A stretch of 49,127 bases of DNA. It comes from Prevotella sp. UBA6994 (GTDB taxonomy: Bacteria > Bacteroidota > Bacteroidia > Bacteroidales > Bacteroidaceae). How positions within the stretch are numbered: the stretch's first letter is position 1; every line of letters begins with the position of its first letter. The stretch lies in the NCBI GenBank assembly GCA_002449845.1, contig DJXW01000020.1:1-49127 (forward strand), read 5' to 3'. Position numbers and translations under genes: made by a program. A model generated the notes under the pieces. That model did not search any database and was not told the origin of the DNA. It saw only the letters and a program-made list of their open reading frames with translations. Below are positions 18,501 through 27,687 of this stretch, one piece after another.

Positions 18501-21500
18501 CCTGTCTGGTGCCACCAGCACTGAAGGCTTGTCAGACAACCAACTCGTAGGCAAATTGGGCAGCTCCAACTGGGAGATAGCCAATGGTCTGGTGGTTCCC
18601 AAGATGGCGACCACCGAAATTATCGGCATCGTGACCCATCCGCTTAGCAATATCGAGCCCTACCTCACCGAGGGCTGGACGAAGCAGGGCGGCGTGCTCG
18701 TGCCCGCCACCACGACGGAGGTCTACACCAAGTATGCCACGGTCGACGACAATCCCAAGCTGCCTGACTTCTACCACGAGAGCAACGGCAAGATAGACCC
18801 GGAACTGCTCACCACCACGCGACAGAGCAGCGTGCTGCTAGCCTGGAACACCGACGGCAACCCCGTGGACTTTTTCACCGTGATGCGACGCGTGAAGACC
18901 GCCAATGACAGCGCCGAGTGGCTCCAGGTGGCCACCGACCTGACCGGCGTGAGCTACGAAGACACCAGCGTGTCGCCCTTAACCACCTATGAATATAAAG
19001 TGGTAGCCATCAACCAGTGCGAGGGCCGCGACTCTACCGAGACCATGCCCGCAGTGGGCGAGTGTAAGCACACCGGACGCGTGCAGGGCTACGTGCGATT
19101 CAATGACGGCACAGGAGCTCCCGGCGTGCCCGTGGACATCATCTTCGACGGAACCACCGTCACCACCGTCACTACCGACGAGAGCGGATTCTTCCAGGCC
19201 GACGAGTTGTCGTACCAGGACACCACCTCCGTCACCTATAAGGTGGCACCCGTCACCACGGTCAACAAGATCAAGCTCGAGGTGGACGACTACTACGTGA
19301 CCTTCGATGCCACGAGCAACGACCAGACGGTGCACGAGTTCATTATCAAGAACGGTCGCCGATTCTCCGGCTACGTGATGTACGACGGCACGAGCATCCC
19401 CGTGAAGGGCGTCAACTTCCTGGTCAACGGCCAGCGCATCCACAACGCCAAGGGCAAATATGTGGAGACTGACTACGACGGCTCGTTCTCCTTCCGCGTG
19501 ATGGAGGGTGACAACAGCATCCAGGCCGTGATGGACAAGCACGTCTTCACCAACGACGGATGGTATAAGAACGCCGCCAAGCAGAACATCAGCAGCGACG
19601 TGGCAGGTATCTACTTCTACGATGCCACGAAGGTGAAGCTCACTGGACGCATCGTGGGCGGCAACGACCAGGGGCTGTCGCCATTAGACAACAATCTCTC
19701 AACCAACAACCTGGGCGACTCGCTCACCATGGTGCTCACACTCGAGGGCGACAATACCTCTTGGCTGGTCTACGACAACCTGAATCCTAACCGCACACTG
19801 CGCGAAGAGGTGGTGCGCCACAAGCGTGGCGGCGACAAGCACTTCACCACGGTGAAGACACAGCGCAAACGCATGGAGGTCTATCCCGACCCGGCGACGG
19901 GCGAGTATGTGCTCATGCTCCCGCCCGTGCGTTGGAAGGTGCAGCAAGTATATTGCAAGGGTTACCCCACACTCTATCAGGAGGGACAGGTGAGCGAGGT
20001 TATCGACCTCATCGACTGCCTCGACCCGCAGACCATTACCTACGAGGGTACCTACAGAGATATAGACACAGCCAGGGTGGTTAATCCCACGGCTACCTAC
20101 AATGCCGTCTACAACCGCATCTACCGCAACCCGGTAGAGGTAACCTACCGGCAGATAGGCTACGACGACTTCGACTACTTTGGCGACAAGACCTACATGA
20201 CCACCACCCTCACCGGCGACCGGAGTGAGGTGCCCCTGGCCTACAAGAATCCCTACAACGAGAAGCAGACCCTCTACACCTTCGGAGCACCCGTGTTCAG
20301 TCTGGAGCGCCGCTACGGCATACAGCTGCAGGTGGCAGAGCGCTACCCCTACAACAACGACCTGGCTACCGGCACGGTGGATCTCGTGCGCCTGAAGGGC
20401 GGCAAGGCATACATGCAGAACGGCATGAAGGCCGGTGCCGAGAAGGTGATGCAGGAGCTTGACAGCCTCGGACAGACCATCTTCACCTTGCAGGCCGACC
20501 AGGTGACGCGCATGCTCACCAAGGAGGGTGCCTTGCGCACGGTAACCTTCACCGTAGAGCGCGACAGCACGCTCTTTGAAGCCGAGCCGCTGCGCGGCTT
20601 CGTGCTCAACATGTTCCCACTGGGTGCCGGACGTGACATCCTCACCGAGGGACAGCCCATTCTGTTCGACATCCTGCGCGACCCACCGGGTGCCTACAGT
20701 TCGGCAACGCTCGCCAAGGGTGCCACCATCAACTACTCCTACATGATGAACCTCTCGCTCTCGGCTGGTCTTGTGCTCAGTCTTACAGGCGGCCAGCAGC
20801 AGTCAAAGTTCTATGGAACCGTGCAGGGTACGGTTTCACTACCCCCTGTCACTACAGTCACTGCCACCACAACTGGCTGGAACTCCACCTCCGATAATGC
20901 CTCTGTCACGGTGCAGGATTTCGTGTTCAACATGCAGGGCACCAAGGCATATTCCTACTCGATGGTTCTCTCTAACGCAGTAAGCACCAGCGGCGACCCG
21001 TCGATGGTGGGTGCCGACGCCGACCTCTACATTGGTACGGTGCAGAACGTGGCGGTGACGCCGATGTCTACCATCCGTGCCCTGACAGACAGCATGTATA
21101 ACGAGCTTCTCAGTAAGCAGAGCATAGGCCAGGTGAACACCGACGGCATCTTTGCCCAGTACGCTCAATATGGCGACCTGGTGGAGATTGCCGAGGGCTT
21201 CACAATAGGCAAGGACGGCAAGAAGGAGAAGTTCCATCTGGTGCGCGATCTTTCGCTGGGCTACGGTCCGAAGCTGAAGTCGAACTTCATCTACTCGCAG
21301 AAGCAGCTGCTCACCCAGATCATCCCCGCTAAAGTGAAGGAGATCCTCGACCTCCTCTATACCGGCACCAAGGATGAGGCCCAGGCCATTGCCAATGCCA
21401 CGAAACGGCCAGTCTATCTGTCGCTGCGTGAACCTACCGACAAGAACTACGGTGTGGTGAACACCAAGGTGATAGTCGGCCATGCCTACAACACCACCAT

Positions 21501-24500
21501 CGAGCAGGCCGAAGAGGGGGTCAATTACTTAGTGGTGTTACCTTCCGACAAGAAGGAGACCGACTTCTCTGACGAGATTTCGGAGAAGAGTCAGACCATC
21601 TATGCATGGATGAAGATGATTACCCAGAACGAACGCGAGAAGGTGACTGTCACCGACCTGGTGAACAACTATGACATTGCCGGGGCTGCTGGCGTGAACT
21701 ACAGTGAGACCTACGATGCCAACTACTCCGAGTCTACCATGCAATACTTCCCCTTCGGCCGTGAGCCAGACTACTTCGAGACATCGGCCACAAGCGGAGA
21801 ATGGATGGGTGTCGTATCATTGGCATCTCAAGGACTTGCTGCTGTAGTGGCACTCGCTGAAGCCAAGATAAAGTATGACCCAACGGTGAAAACCGCGAAA
21901 AGTGAATGGCTGGCAGACGATACTGACGATTCGAAATCGTCGTCAATCAAATTCGAAAACTATTATTTCAGGTGGGCACTCTTGCCCGTGCTGTCGCTGC
22001 AGACGTTTGGCACCAACTCTGAGACGAAGTCCTACAACCGCACTGAGTCCTTCACCATTGCCACCGACCCGACGAGCCACCTGAACGTGGATGTCTATCG
22101 TGTGAAGCCATTCAATACCGACACTATCCACTCGCACGTGGATGCCACCGACATCTTCACGAAGAATTACAACTTCTATAATATGTCAGCGAAGGATCTG
22201 GCAAAGATGCAGAGCCAAACCTTCGAGGTCGCCGGTCCGCGTAGCTTCGTCTACCGTACCCGTGGCGGCTCTACCGCCAACCCGTGGGAGGACGAGCGTC
22301 GCACCCACTTCTTCAACGCCGACACGCTGTTAGACGAGCGCACGCTGAAGATATGCAACCCGAAGATTTATCTCGACAAGCAGAGCGTGAGTGGTGTGCC
22401 TATTAACGAGCCTGCCCGCTTCACCATCGTGCTGGCCAACGAGAGCGAGAAACCCGAAGCAACCGACGGCCTGAGTGTCTTACAGCTCTTCGCCGTAGAC
22501 CAACTGAATCCCTACGGTGCCAAAATCAGTGTCAACGGACAGACGCTGACCACTGGCGGCATGACCGTTACGGCCGTGCCGGGCGTGCCTACGGCTCTGC
22601 AGATGGAAGTGCGAGCTGGACAGGGCTTCGACTACGAGGGTCTGACAATCGGCGTGATGTCGCCCACCGACCCTGAGCATACCTACGTCCTAACATCGTT
22701 CGACGTTCACTTCCTGCGCGAGGCCGGACCGGTGAACATTGCCACGCCTGGCGACAAGTGGGTGCTGAACACCATGGCACAAAAGGACGCTAAACGCGGA
22801 TGGTTCATTCCCGTCACCATCAACGGCTTCGACCGCCACCAGCACAACTTCGACCACATCGAGCTGCAGTACAAGGAGTCGCAGCGCGGCGACGACTCGT
22901 GGACCAACCTCTGCTCCTACTATGCCAGCGACTCGCTCATGGCCCTAGCCAACGGCGTGCGCAAGATGATACCCGAGAACGGAAACATCACCACCGAGTT
23001 CTACGGTGAGGGTTGGGTCATCGAGCGCAGCTACGACCTGAGGGCAGTACTCTTCTGCCGCAACGGCAACGACTTCCTCACCACGCCGTCGAAAGTCATC
23101 AGCGGCATCAAGGACACGCGCTGTCCGCAGCTGTTCGGTACGCCAGAGCCCAAGAGCGGTCTGCTCACGCAGGGCGACAACATCATCTTCAACTTCTCTG
23201 AGGACATAGAGTACAACTACCTCTCGGCCATCACCAACTTCGAGGTGAAGGGCGAGGTGAACAACGACAACCTCTCTGAGATGGTGAGCGTGCAGTTTGA
23301 CGGCCAGGCCAGCGTGGAGAGCGAGGCCAAGCGTAACTTCAGCGGCAAGGACCTGACCATCGACATGATGGTGCGGCCGGCCGATACAGGACGCGACATG
23401 CCACTCTTCTCTCACGGTACCAACGGTCAGAAGCTGCAGCTGTGGCTCACCAAGGATTTCCGGCTGCGTGCCGTGGTGGGCGAACAGGCCTTCACGTCGG
23501 ACTCCGTCATCGCCAAGAACGGCTTCCGCCATGTGGCTCTCTCGCTGAACCAGGCAGACAGCCTGCTCACCTTCTACTATGGCGGTATGGACATAGGCCA
23601 CGGCAAGCTTACGTCGACCTACAGCGGCACAGGTCCGCTCATCTTCGGTCGCACCAACGAGGCTGACCGCACACAGAGCCAGTACTACGAGGGTCGCATG
23701 ATGGAAGCTCGCCTGTGGTACAGCGCCCTGGACGGCGCACTCATCGGCACGACCTACGGCCAGCGCCGCCTCACGGGCTACGAGAAGGATCTCGTGGACT
23801 ACTATCCGATGAACGAAGGCTCGGGTCCGTACGCCGCCGACATGACGCAGGGTGCCAATGCCCGACTGATGGGCGCATCGTGGGCCATACCGAAGGGTCT
23901 GTCGCTCCGCCTGGAGAAGGCCGACAAGGGAGTGCTCCTCGACAAGGCCGACCATGACTATACCCTGATGTTCTGGTTCATGACCGGTGCCGATGGTCGA
24001 GGCACGCTGCTCTCCAACGGTCGCGGACTAAAGGAGGATATCGGTGCCGAGAACCAGTTCCATATAGGATTTGAAGATAAGAAGCTCATGTACCGTTCCA
24101 ACGGCTTTGCTGCCGAGGTGCCCGGCAACTGGAGCGATGGTGACTGGCACAACTTCGCCATGACTGTGAACCGCGCTCGCAATGTTGCCAACATCTACGT
24201 GGACAAGGAACTGCGTACCACCTTTGAGGCAGACTTGCTCGGCGGCATCAGCGGTGGCTATCCGCTCATCGGTGCCACACGCTACGACCTGCGTAAAGAC
24301 AGCGGCGAGGTGGTGACGCTCGATGCCCCCGACGCACTGAAGGGCAATGTGGACGAATTGCTCTTCTTTGCCCAAGCACTGCCTCAGCAGCTCATTAGAA
24401 CCTACGCTTCGAAGAGTCCCAACGGCGATGAGGCCGGACTGCTCGCCTTCCTCTCCTTCGACCGCCAGGAGCGACAGAAGGACAACAGCATCGAGCTGGT

Positions 24501-26538
24501 ACCCTACGCCTACAGCAAGAAACTCTATCTCGACGACAAGGGCAAGCCCCGCTATCAGCTCGACCCGCTGACCAAGGAGCCTACTGACACGCTGGTGCGT
24601 GACTACCTGTTCGTCGACTCGATGGCTGCGGTCATTCAGCACTTCGATGCCGAACTTGCAGCACCCGTGGTGCCGTATGAGGAGGTGACGAACCTGAAAT
24701 TCTCGTTCATCGGACGAGGTAATCAGGTGCTCGTCGACCTCGACGAGTCGGCTGCCCGTCTGAACCACCGCAACATCTACGTGACGCTGCGCGACATCGA
24801 GGACAAGAACGGCAACCCGATGGCTTCGCCTCAGACGGCCTGCTACTATGTGACCAACAGCAGTCTGCAGTGGCTGGTGAACCGGTTAGACACTACCATC
24901 AAGTATGGCAGCGGCGAGGGCTGTGAACTGCCATTCTACAACAACGGTTCACAGAACCACACCTACACCATAGAGAACTGCCCGCGCTGGCTCACGCTCA
25001 GCAAACGCAGTGACGTGGTGGCTCCGCAGAGTCTTGACTATGTCTATGCAATGTTCAGCAAGGACCTGAACATCGGCACGTACAACGAGATTCTGTATCT
25101 GACCGACGAGGAGGGCATCACAGAGCCTTTCTACCTCAACCTGACAGTGGAGGGCGAGCAGCCTGAGTGGGCCAAGAACATCGATGGCGACCTGCTGCAG
25201 AACTCGATGAGCATTAGCGGACAGGTGTATCTGTACGACGAACTGGACACCGATACCCGCGACATCGTGGGCGTGTTTGACGGCGAGAACCAGTGCCACG
25301 GCTTTGCCAATATCAGTCACGATACACAGACCGGCGAGAACGGTCTCTACCTGACTGTCTACGACAACCAGGCCAGCGGTCGCCAATTGAACTTCCGCCT
25401 ATGGCAGTACAGCACCGGACGCGAAATCGTGCTGACACCTAAAGATTCCATCAAGTTCGTCAAGGATGCCATGTTGGGCTCCGAGCAGCCCGTGCGCTTC
25501 GATGGCGGCAAGGCCTTCGTGCAGAACTTCAGTCTGAAGAAGGGCTGGAATTGGGTATCGTTCAATGTGCAGAGCAAGCACCTGTTCAACCTGAACAACA
25601 TGCTCAGCGGCATGTCATGGAGCGACGGCGACATTCTGACCGAGATGGGCAGCGACCTGACACTGACCTACGAGAAAGCACAGAAGCAGTGGCTGGCAGC
25701 CGGCAGCCCGGCTGATGTGATCATCTCGCCGAAGAAGGCATACGCCATCATGGTTCATAAGGACTGCACCTACCCGGTCGAAGGTACAGTCATCATGAAT
25801 GAGGACGACCGCACCATCAGCCTGAAGCAAGGCTGGAACGCTATTGGTTACACGCCGATGACCAACCTGACCGTGGAGACGGCACTGAGCGACTACTTCG
25901 ACCATGCCGAGCCGGGCGATGTCATCAAGAGCCACACCGAGTTTGCCTACTTCACAAAGATCGGCAACACCGGACGCTGGCGCGGCAGCCTCCAATACAT
26001 GAAGCCTGGTGAAGGTTACATGATGCTCCGCAAGGGTGCTTCTGAGACCTCGTTCACCTATCCGTACTACGACCTAAACAGCAACTTCCGCGAGGACTGG
26101 ACGGCAGGCACGACACGCTCCGCTGCTCCACAGCACTGCAGCACGATGAGTGTCACCGCCTTAGTGGAAGGCTTCGAGACGGAAGAAGGCGACCGCTTGG
26201 TGGCTTACGCCAACGGTGAGCAAGTTGGAACTGCAGAACTCACAATTCTCAGTTCTGAACACTCAACAGGATTCTACCTCAGCATTGCAAGCGAGGCCAA
26301 GCAGGGTATCTGGTTCGCCATCGAGCGTGAAGGCGAGATTGTCGCCTCTACTGGCGAGATTATGACCTTCAGGGCAAACGATGTCCTCGGAAGTCCTGAT
26401 GAGCCGACGGCCATCAACTTCGTACATGCTGACTACGAGAATGGAAAATGGTACACCATCAGCGGCCTGCAACTGCAGAAGAAACCGACGCACAGTGGCA
26501 TTTACATCTTCAACGGCAAGAAGGTCGTGGTTAAATAA
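15532..26538 (+). CDS. Giant secreted multidomain surface protein (beta-helix, FN3, LamG)
   Basis: 3668 residues with an N-terminal signal peptide (hydrophobic WLMLLLHFVWLLP, cleavage near EAAA-ERF). In order by eye: two right-handed beta-helix/GLUG-like segments with 'DGNGHT' starts (about 585-725 and 815-925), an FN3 domain (about 1090-1180), carboxypeptidase-regulatory-like beta sandwiches (about 1180-1400), two LamG/concanavalin-like domains (about 2600-2770 and 2790-2960), a BACON-like domain (about 3125-3205), a 'VGVFDGENQCHG' module (about 3220-3320), and a C-terminal end 'YTISGLQ...SGIYIFNGKKVVVK' resembling type IX sorting domains or their Prevotella relatives. No catalytic motif was seen, so an adhesin or glycan-binding role is likely. 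GC content is near 60%, well above its neighbours, suggesting separate origin. A lipoprotein gene follows after 18 bp. Confidence 0.85.
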   Translation: MYHNQNILRGRPWLMLLLHFVWLLPQEAAAERFVEKTYQYMVMLNGANTVRIKAPVYDEDQDDHWVCNGNLYVTWTDDAGVTQKKSLVHFGFNYGKTGRGSDPKQSGHSNSDSTLPVFFATEMGGSLDITQGNSTNHFTLRSSDGEVTRTIYENTDGETYEFSAVWRVPYDLLGKSLKFEWGIMLDYTNGLVWDTDYSLSALSPVTIDVPKAMDVITPQVTAPMMSYSKEGMLELPWFMATDKVTKARYEYTDHLGKTVKVELDPKATSDVIYLDATVPHNNFHIVVSYKDNLDNDIEEISSAVQDLPVIHAPRGLSVRPLGDMKQKMELKWSVPHSGAKDLATTDQFVIQRSLTGKEEDFEEIGMVMYMEGITTDSIFTYLDSTLVAAIEADMLTNKGTLEKLTYRVRRAMTENWGWDNNNCASRASTVLADLHLLRIANYTAQWEDEKAYTVRVAWEYADEPSGVWDDRAQMVMQVVMQNRNHQPIDTVRYVLGRNDRQQRYKIVSFFRPCVYFDVNILVEKEESPISHLKNLKSYWFPIRNAEDWTAFRDSVEVAKNGYDVNARLYADITTDVSIGWGKDIAYRGVFDGNGHTVTFNFNNFNENNIALFRYASNATIRNLHTAGTISTGKMYAAGLISEVLDGSTVSIENCRSSVTLKSSVSGDGSNGGFIARARSNSNVTFTNCKFDGSFEGANCAYNGGFIGWTDSGGNVKIDNSLFNPGHYNCKVNGSATWSRSAGNITLTVRNSYATLEITDQIETTVIDGKTFMVLHNEADWLKFRDAVKDNGSTNAILAADFTVHHTVAWDGWGVFTGILDGNGHTLTANIDGGGTYHVALFKNARDYTIKNLHLKGKITGGNHLAGFVGLSVRSGNPACKIENCRVSAELVCSGGIAGGFVGFGNGADIVNCLFDGSIECTQEKLNGVQYWAGAFYAMVEGSTVNGAVQYCLDKGVFKGTIEHKGLNTKQWTEWGNGENQWTHDNYSNNNLSGATSTEGLSDNQLVGKLGSSNWEIANGLVVPKMATTEIIGIVTHPLSNIEPYLTEGWTKQGGVLVPATTTEVYTKYATVDDNPKLPDFYHESNGKIDPELLTTTRQSSVLLAWNTDGNPVDFFTVMRRVKTANDSAEWLQVATDLTGVSYEDTSVSPLTTYEYKVVAINQCEGRDSTETMPAVGECKHTGRVQGYVRFNDGTGAPGVPVDIIFDGTTVTTVTTDESGFFQADELSYQDTTSVTYKVAPVTTVNKIKLEVDDYYVTFDATSNDQTVHEFIIKNGRRFSGYVMYDGTSIPVKGVNFLVNGQRIHNAKGKYVETDYDGSFSFRVMEGDNSIQAVMDKHVFTNDGWYKNAAKQNISSDVAGIYFYDATKVKLTGRIVGGNDQGLSPLDNNLSTNNLGDSLTMVLTLEGDNTSWLVYDNLNPNRTLREEVVRHKRGGDKHFTTVKTQRKRMEVYPDPATGEYVLMLPPVRWKVQQVYCKGYPTLYQEGQVSEVIDLIDCLDPQTITYEGTYRDIDTARVVNPTATYNAVYNRIYRNPVEVTYRQIGYDDFDYFGDKTYMTTTLTGDRSEVPLAYKNPYNEKQTLYTFGAPVFSLERRYGIQLQVAERYPYNNDLATGTVDLVRLKGGKAYMQNGMKAGAEKVMQELDSLGQTIFTLQADQVTRMLTKEGALRTVTFTVERDSTLFEAEPLRGFVLNMFPLGAGRDILTEGQPILFDILRDPPGAYSSATLAKGATINYSYMMNLSLSAGLVLSLTGGQQQSKFYGTVQGTVSLPPVTTVTATTTGWNSTSDNASVTVQDFVFNMQGTKAYSYSMVLSNAVSTSGDPSMVGADADLYIGTVQNVAVTPMSTIRALTDSMYNELLSKQSIGQVNTDGIFAQYAQYGDLVEIAEGFTIGKDGKKEKFHLVRDLSLGYGPKLKSNFIYSQKQLLTQIIPAKVKEILDLLYTGTKDEAQAIANATKRPVYLSLREPTDKNYGVVNTKVIVGHAYNTTIEQAEEGVNYLVVLPSDKKETDFSDEISEKSQTIYAWMKMITQNEREKVTVTDLVNNYDIAGAAGVNYSETYDANYSESTMQYFPFGREPDYFETSATSGEWMGVVSLASQGLAAVVALAEAKIKYDPTVKTAKSEWLADDTDDSKSSSIKFENYYFRWALLPVLSLQTFGTNSETKSYNRTESFTIATDPTSHLNVDVYRVKPFNTDTIHSHVDATDIFTKNYNFYNMSAKDLAKMQSQTFEVAGPRSFVYRTRGGSTANPWEDERRTHFFNADTLLDERTLKICNPKIYLDKQSVSGVPINEPARFTIVLANESEKPEATDGLSVLQLFAVDQLNPYGAKISVNGQTLTTGGMTVTAVPGVPTALQMEVRAGQGFDYEGLTIGVMSPTDPEHTYVLTSFDVHFLREAGPVNIATPGDKWVLNTMAQKDAKRGWFIPVTINGFDRHQHNFDHIELQYKESQRGDDSWTNLCSYYASDSLMALANGVRKMIPENGNITTEFYGEGWVIERSYDLRAVLFCRNGNDFLTTPSKVISGIKDTRCPQLFGTPEPKSGLLTQGDNIIFNFSEDIEYNYLSAITNFEVKGEVNNDNLSEMVSVQFDGQASVESEAKRNFSGKDLTIDMMVRPADTGRDMPLFSHGTNGQKLQLWLTKDFRLRAVVGEQAFTSDSVIAKNGFRHVALSLNQADSLLTFYYGGMDIGHGKLTSTYSGTGPLIFGRTNEADRTQSQYYEGRMMEARLWYSALDGALIGTTYGQRRLTGYEKDLVDYYPMNEGSGPYAADMTQGANARLMGASWAIPKGLSLRLEKADKGVLLDKADHDYTLMFWFMTGADGRGTLLSNGRGLKEDIGAENQFHIGFEDKKLMYRSNGFAAEVPGNWSDGDWHNFAMTVNRARNVANIYVDKELRTTFEADLLGGISGGYPLIGATRYDLRKDSGEVVTLDAPDALKGNVDELLFFAQALPQQLIRTYASKSPNGDEAGLLAFLSFDRQERQKDNSIELVPYAYSKKLYLDDKGKPRYQLDPLTKEPTDTLVRDYLFVDSMAAVIQHFDAELAAPVVPYEEVTNLKFSFIGRGNQVLVDLDESAARLNHRNIYVTLRDIEDKNGNPMASPQTACYYVTNSSLQWLVNRLDTTIKYGSGEGCELPFYNNGSQNHTYTIENCPRWLTLSKRSDVVAPQSLDYVYAMFSKDLNIGTYNEILYLTDEEGITEPFYLNLTVEGEQPEWAKNIDGDLLQNSMSISGQVYLYDELDTDTRDIVGVFDGENQCHGFANISHDTQTGENGLYLTVYDNQASGRQLNFRLWQYSTGREIVLTPKDSIKFVKDAMLGSEQPVRFDGGKAFVQNFSLKKGWNWVSFNVQSKHLFNLNNMLSGMSWSDGDILTEMGSDLTLTYEKAQKQWLAAGSPADVIISPKKAYAIMVHKDCTYPVEGTVIMNEDDRTISLKQGWNAIGYTPMTNLTVETALSDYFDHAEPGDVIKSHTEFAYFTKIGNTGRWRGSLQYMKPGEGYMMLRKGASETSFTYPYYDLNSNFREDWTAGTTRSAAPQHCSTMSVTALVEGFETEEGDRLVAYANGEQVGTAELTILSSEHSTGFYLSIASEAKQGIWFAIEREGEIVASTGEIMTFRANDVLGSPDEPTAINFVHADYENGKWYTISGLQLQKKPTHSGIYIFNGKKVVVK

Positions 26539-26556
26539 CATTAAACATTGATTATT

Positions 26557-27324
26557 ATGAAAAGAATAAAGTTAATGTCCATCCTGCTTGCATGCCTTAT
26601 ACTGGGGGCATGCAGCAGCGACGACGACAACAACAGCGTGAACGCCGCCTTCACGGAGACCTCACAGAGTGAGGCTCCCGTGTGGCAGATTGACTGGAGC
26701 AACAACCAAGAGCGTCCCAACTGGAAGGCACCCGACGCGTCCCGCTACGAGAACTGGACGATACTAAAGGTGCAGATAGAGGAGACGCTGCTGCCCTTTG
26801 TCTCCGACAGCGACCTGATGGCGCTCTTCGTAAACGGCGAACTGCGCGGACTGGCAAAGCCTGCCGTCACCGTGGCGGGCAACAAGACGAGCGGCGGTAA
26901 GTTCCTTATGAAAGCTTATGGCAACGAAACGGAGTCGGAAACGGTAAACATGTCGCTGCAATATTACAACCAGATGCTGAAGCACATCTTTACACTCTCT
27001 GATGACATCAGCCAGAACTCCGACGTGACGACTGGCATCGACGAGGACTTCATCCCCGAGTTCACCTACGGATCGGCCAAGTATCCCATAATGAAGACGG
27101 CTACGGTGGAGCACTTGCTGACCAAGGTGGGCATCACACCTACCAGTGGTAACATCGCAGGAGCCTTCGTGGGCGACGAGTGCCGCGGCACCGTGACGCT
27201 CTCAGCGGCTGGCAGCACGACGCTACTCATCTATGGGCGCAACGCAGGCGAGTCTGTCATGCTGAAGTACTATGATAAAGCAAAGGGGCAGTTGTACACG
27301 ATCCCCGGCGCAGTGACCATGTGA
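26557..27324 (+). CDS. Lipoprotein partner of the giant surface protein
   Basis: 255 residues from ATG 26557, with a lipoprotein signal (lipobox LGAC) and the acidic SSDDD stretch typical of surface-exposed Bacteroidota lipoproteins. The body carries two copies of the module seen near the end of the giant protein: 'LMALFVNGELRGLAKP' with a following KFLMKAYGN strand, and 'IAGAFVGDECRGTVTL' with TLLIYGRNAG, compare 'IVGVFDGENQCHGFA' in the neighbour. Same strand, an 18-bp gap and similarly high GC point to one operon and a shared function at the cell surface. The function is unknown; anchoring or assembly of the large protein is my inference. Confidence 0.8.
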   Translation: MKRIKLMSILLACLILGACSSDDDNNSVNAAFTETSQSEAPVWQIDWSNNQERPNWKAPDASRYENWTILKVQIEETLLPFVSDSDLMALFVNGELRGLAKPAVTVAGNKTSGGKFLMKAYGNETESETVNMSLQYYNQMLKHIFTLSDDISQNSDVTTGIDEDFIPEFTYGSAKYPIMKTATVEHLLTKVGITPTSGNIAGAFVGDECRGTVTLSAAGSTTLLIYGRNAGESVMLKYYDKAKGQLYTIPGAVTM

Positions 27325-27362
27325 TCTTATATAAATATAAATAATAAGATTCGAGTGGATAG

Positions 27363-27391
27363 GCGGCAGTGGGTTCGACTCCCACTGCCGC
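27363..27391. other. Perfect 11-bp hairpin with T-arm-like loop
   Basis: GCGGCAGTGGG and CCCACTGCCGC pair exactly around TTCGACT. The loop and part of the stem resemble a tRNA T arm, but no D arm or anticodon arm precedes it. It may be a terminator without T-run for the lipoprotein operon, or a tRNA 3' remnant. Confidence 0.6.
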
Positions 27392-27485
27392 TACAAGTGT
27401 AATTATGGTTATTACGGCATGTATGGTCCTCGAATGGCTGTCAACGATGGAAGAGCTACAAGTGTAATTATGGTTATTACGGCAT
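27390..27485. repeat. 31-bp direct repeat pair
   Basis: The same 31 bases (beginning GCTACAAGTGTAATTATGG, ending TTACGGCAT) occur at 27390-27420 and 27455-27485. The distance is 65 bp, so the copies are in different frames. The first copy overlaps the hairpin; the second joins the cupin remnant. Confidence 0.9.
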
Positions 27486-27687
27486 ACTGGTACAGGGCGA
27501 GCTGACCATCATCGGGCAGAACGGCCAGACTAAGGTGGTACACGAGGGTGAGCCAATCGTGGAAATGGTGAACACTATCCACTACGGCGAGAACCGCAGT
27601 TCGAAGCCCGTCATTCTCTATATGTTCTACCTCCCTCAGAAGGACCAGCCCCTTGCCGTGCAGCATCCTGAGATTCCGCTGGAGTAG
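27457..27687 (+). pseudogene. Truncated cupin-domain gene (C-terminal part)
   Basis: An open frame without start codon runs to TAG at 27685. From about 27484 it reads LVQGELTIIGQNG...KVVHEGEPIVEMVNTIHYGENRS..PVILYMFYL, the second half of a single-domain cupin (a GEL strand, then a glycine-rich turn and an IHYGEN histidine). The first half of the barrel is missing and is replaced by the 31-bp repeat, so this is a fragment rather than a working gene. Confidence 0.6.

Noticed and set aside
22945..23955. 336-residue minus-strand frame inside the giant gene
   Set aside because: Long antisense frames are expected in GC-rich coding DNA; the sense frame has clear domains and the antisense protein has none.
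26400..26538. Firm call of a type IX secretion sorting domain on the giant protein
   Set aside because: The ending resembles such domains, but similar endings occur in Prevotella proteins of unclear route and no T9SS gene is in the window; kept only as a resemblance.
27363..27391. tRNA gene
   Set aside because: Only a T-arm-like hairpin is present; no D arm, anticodon arm or matching acceptor strand precedes it.
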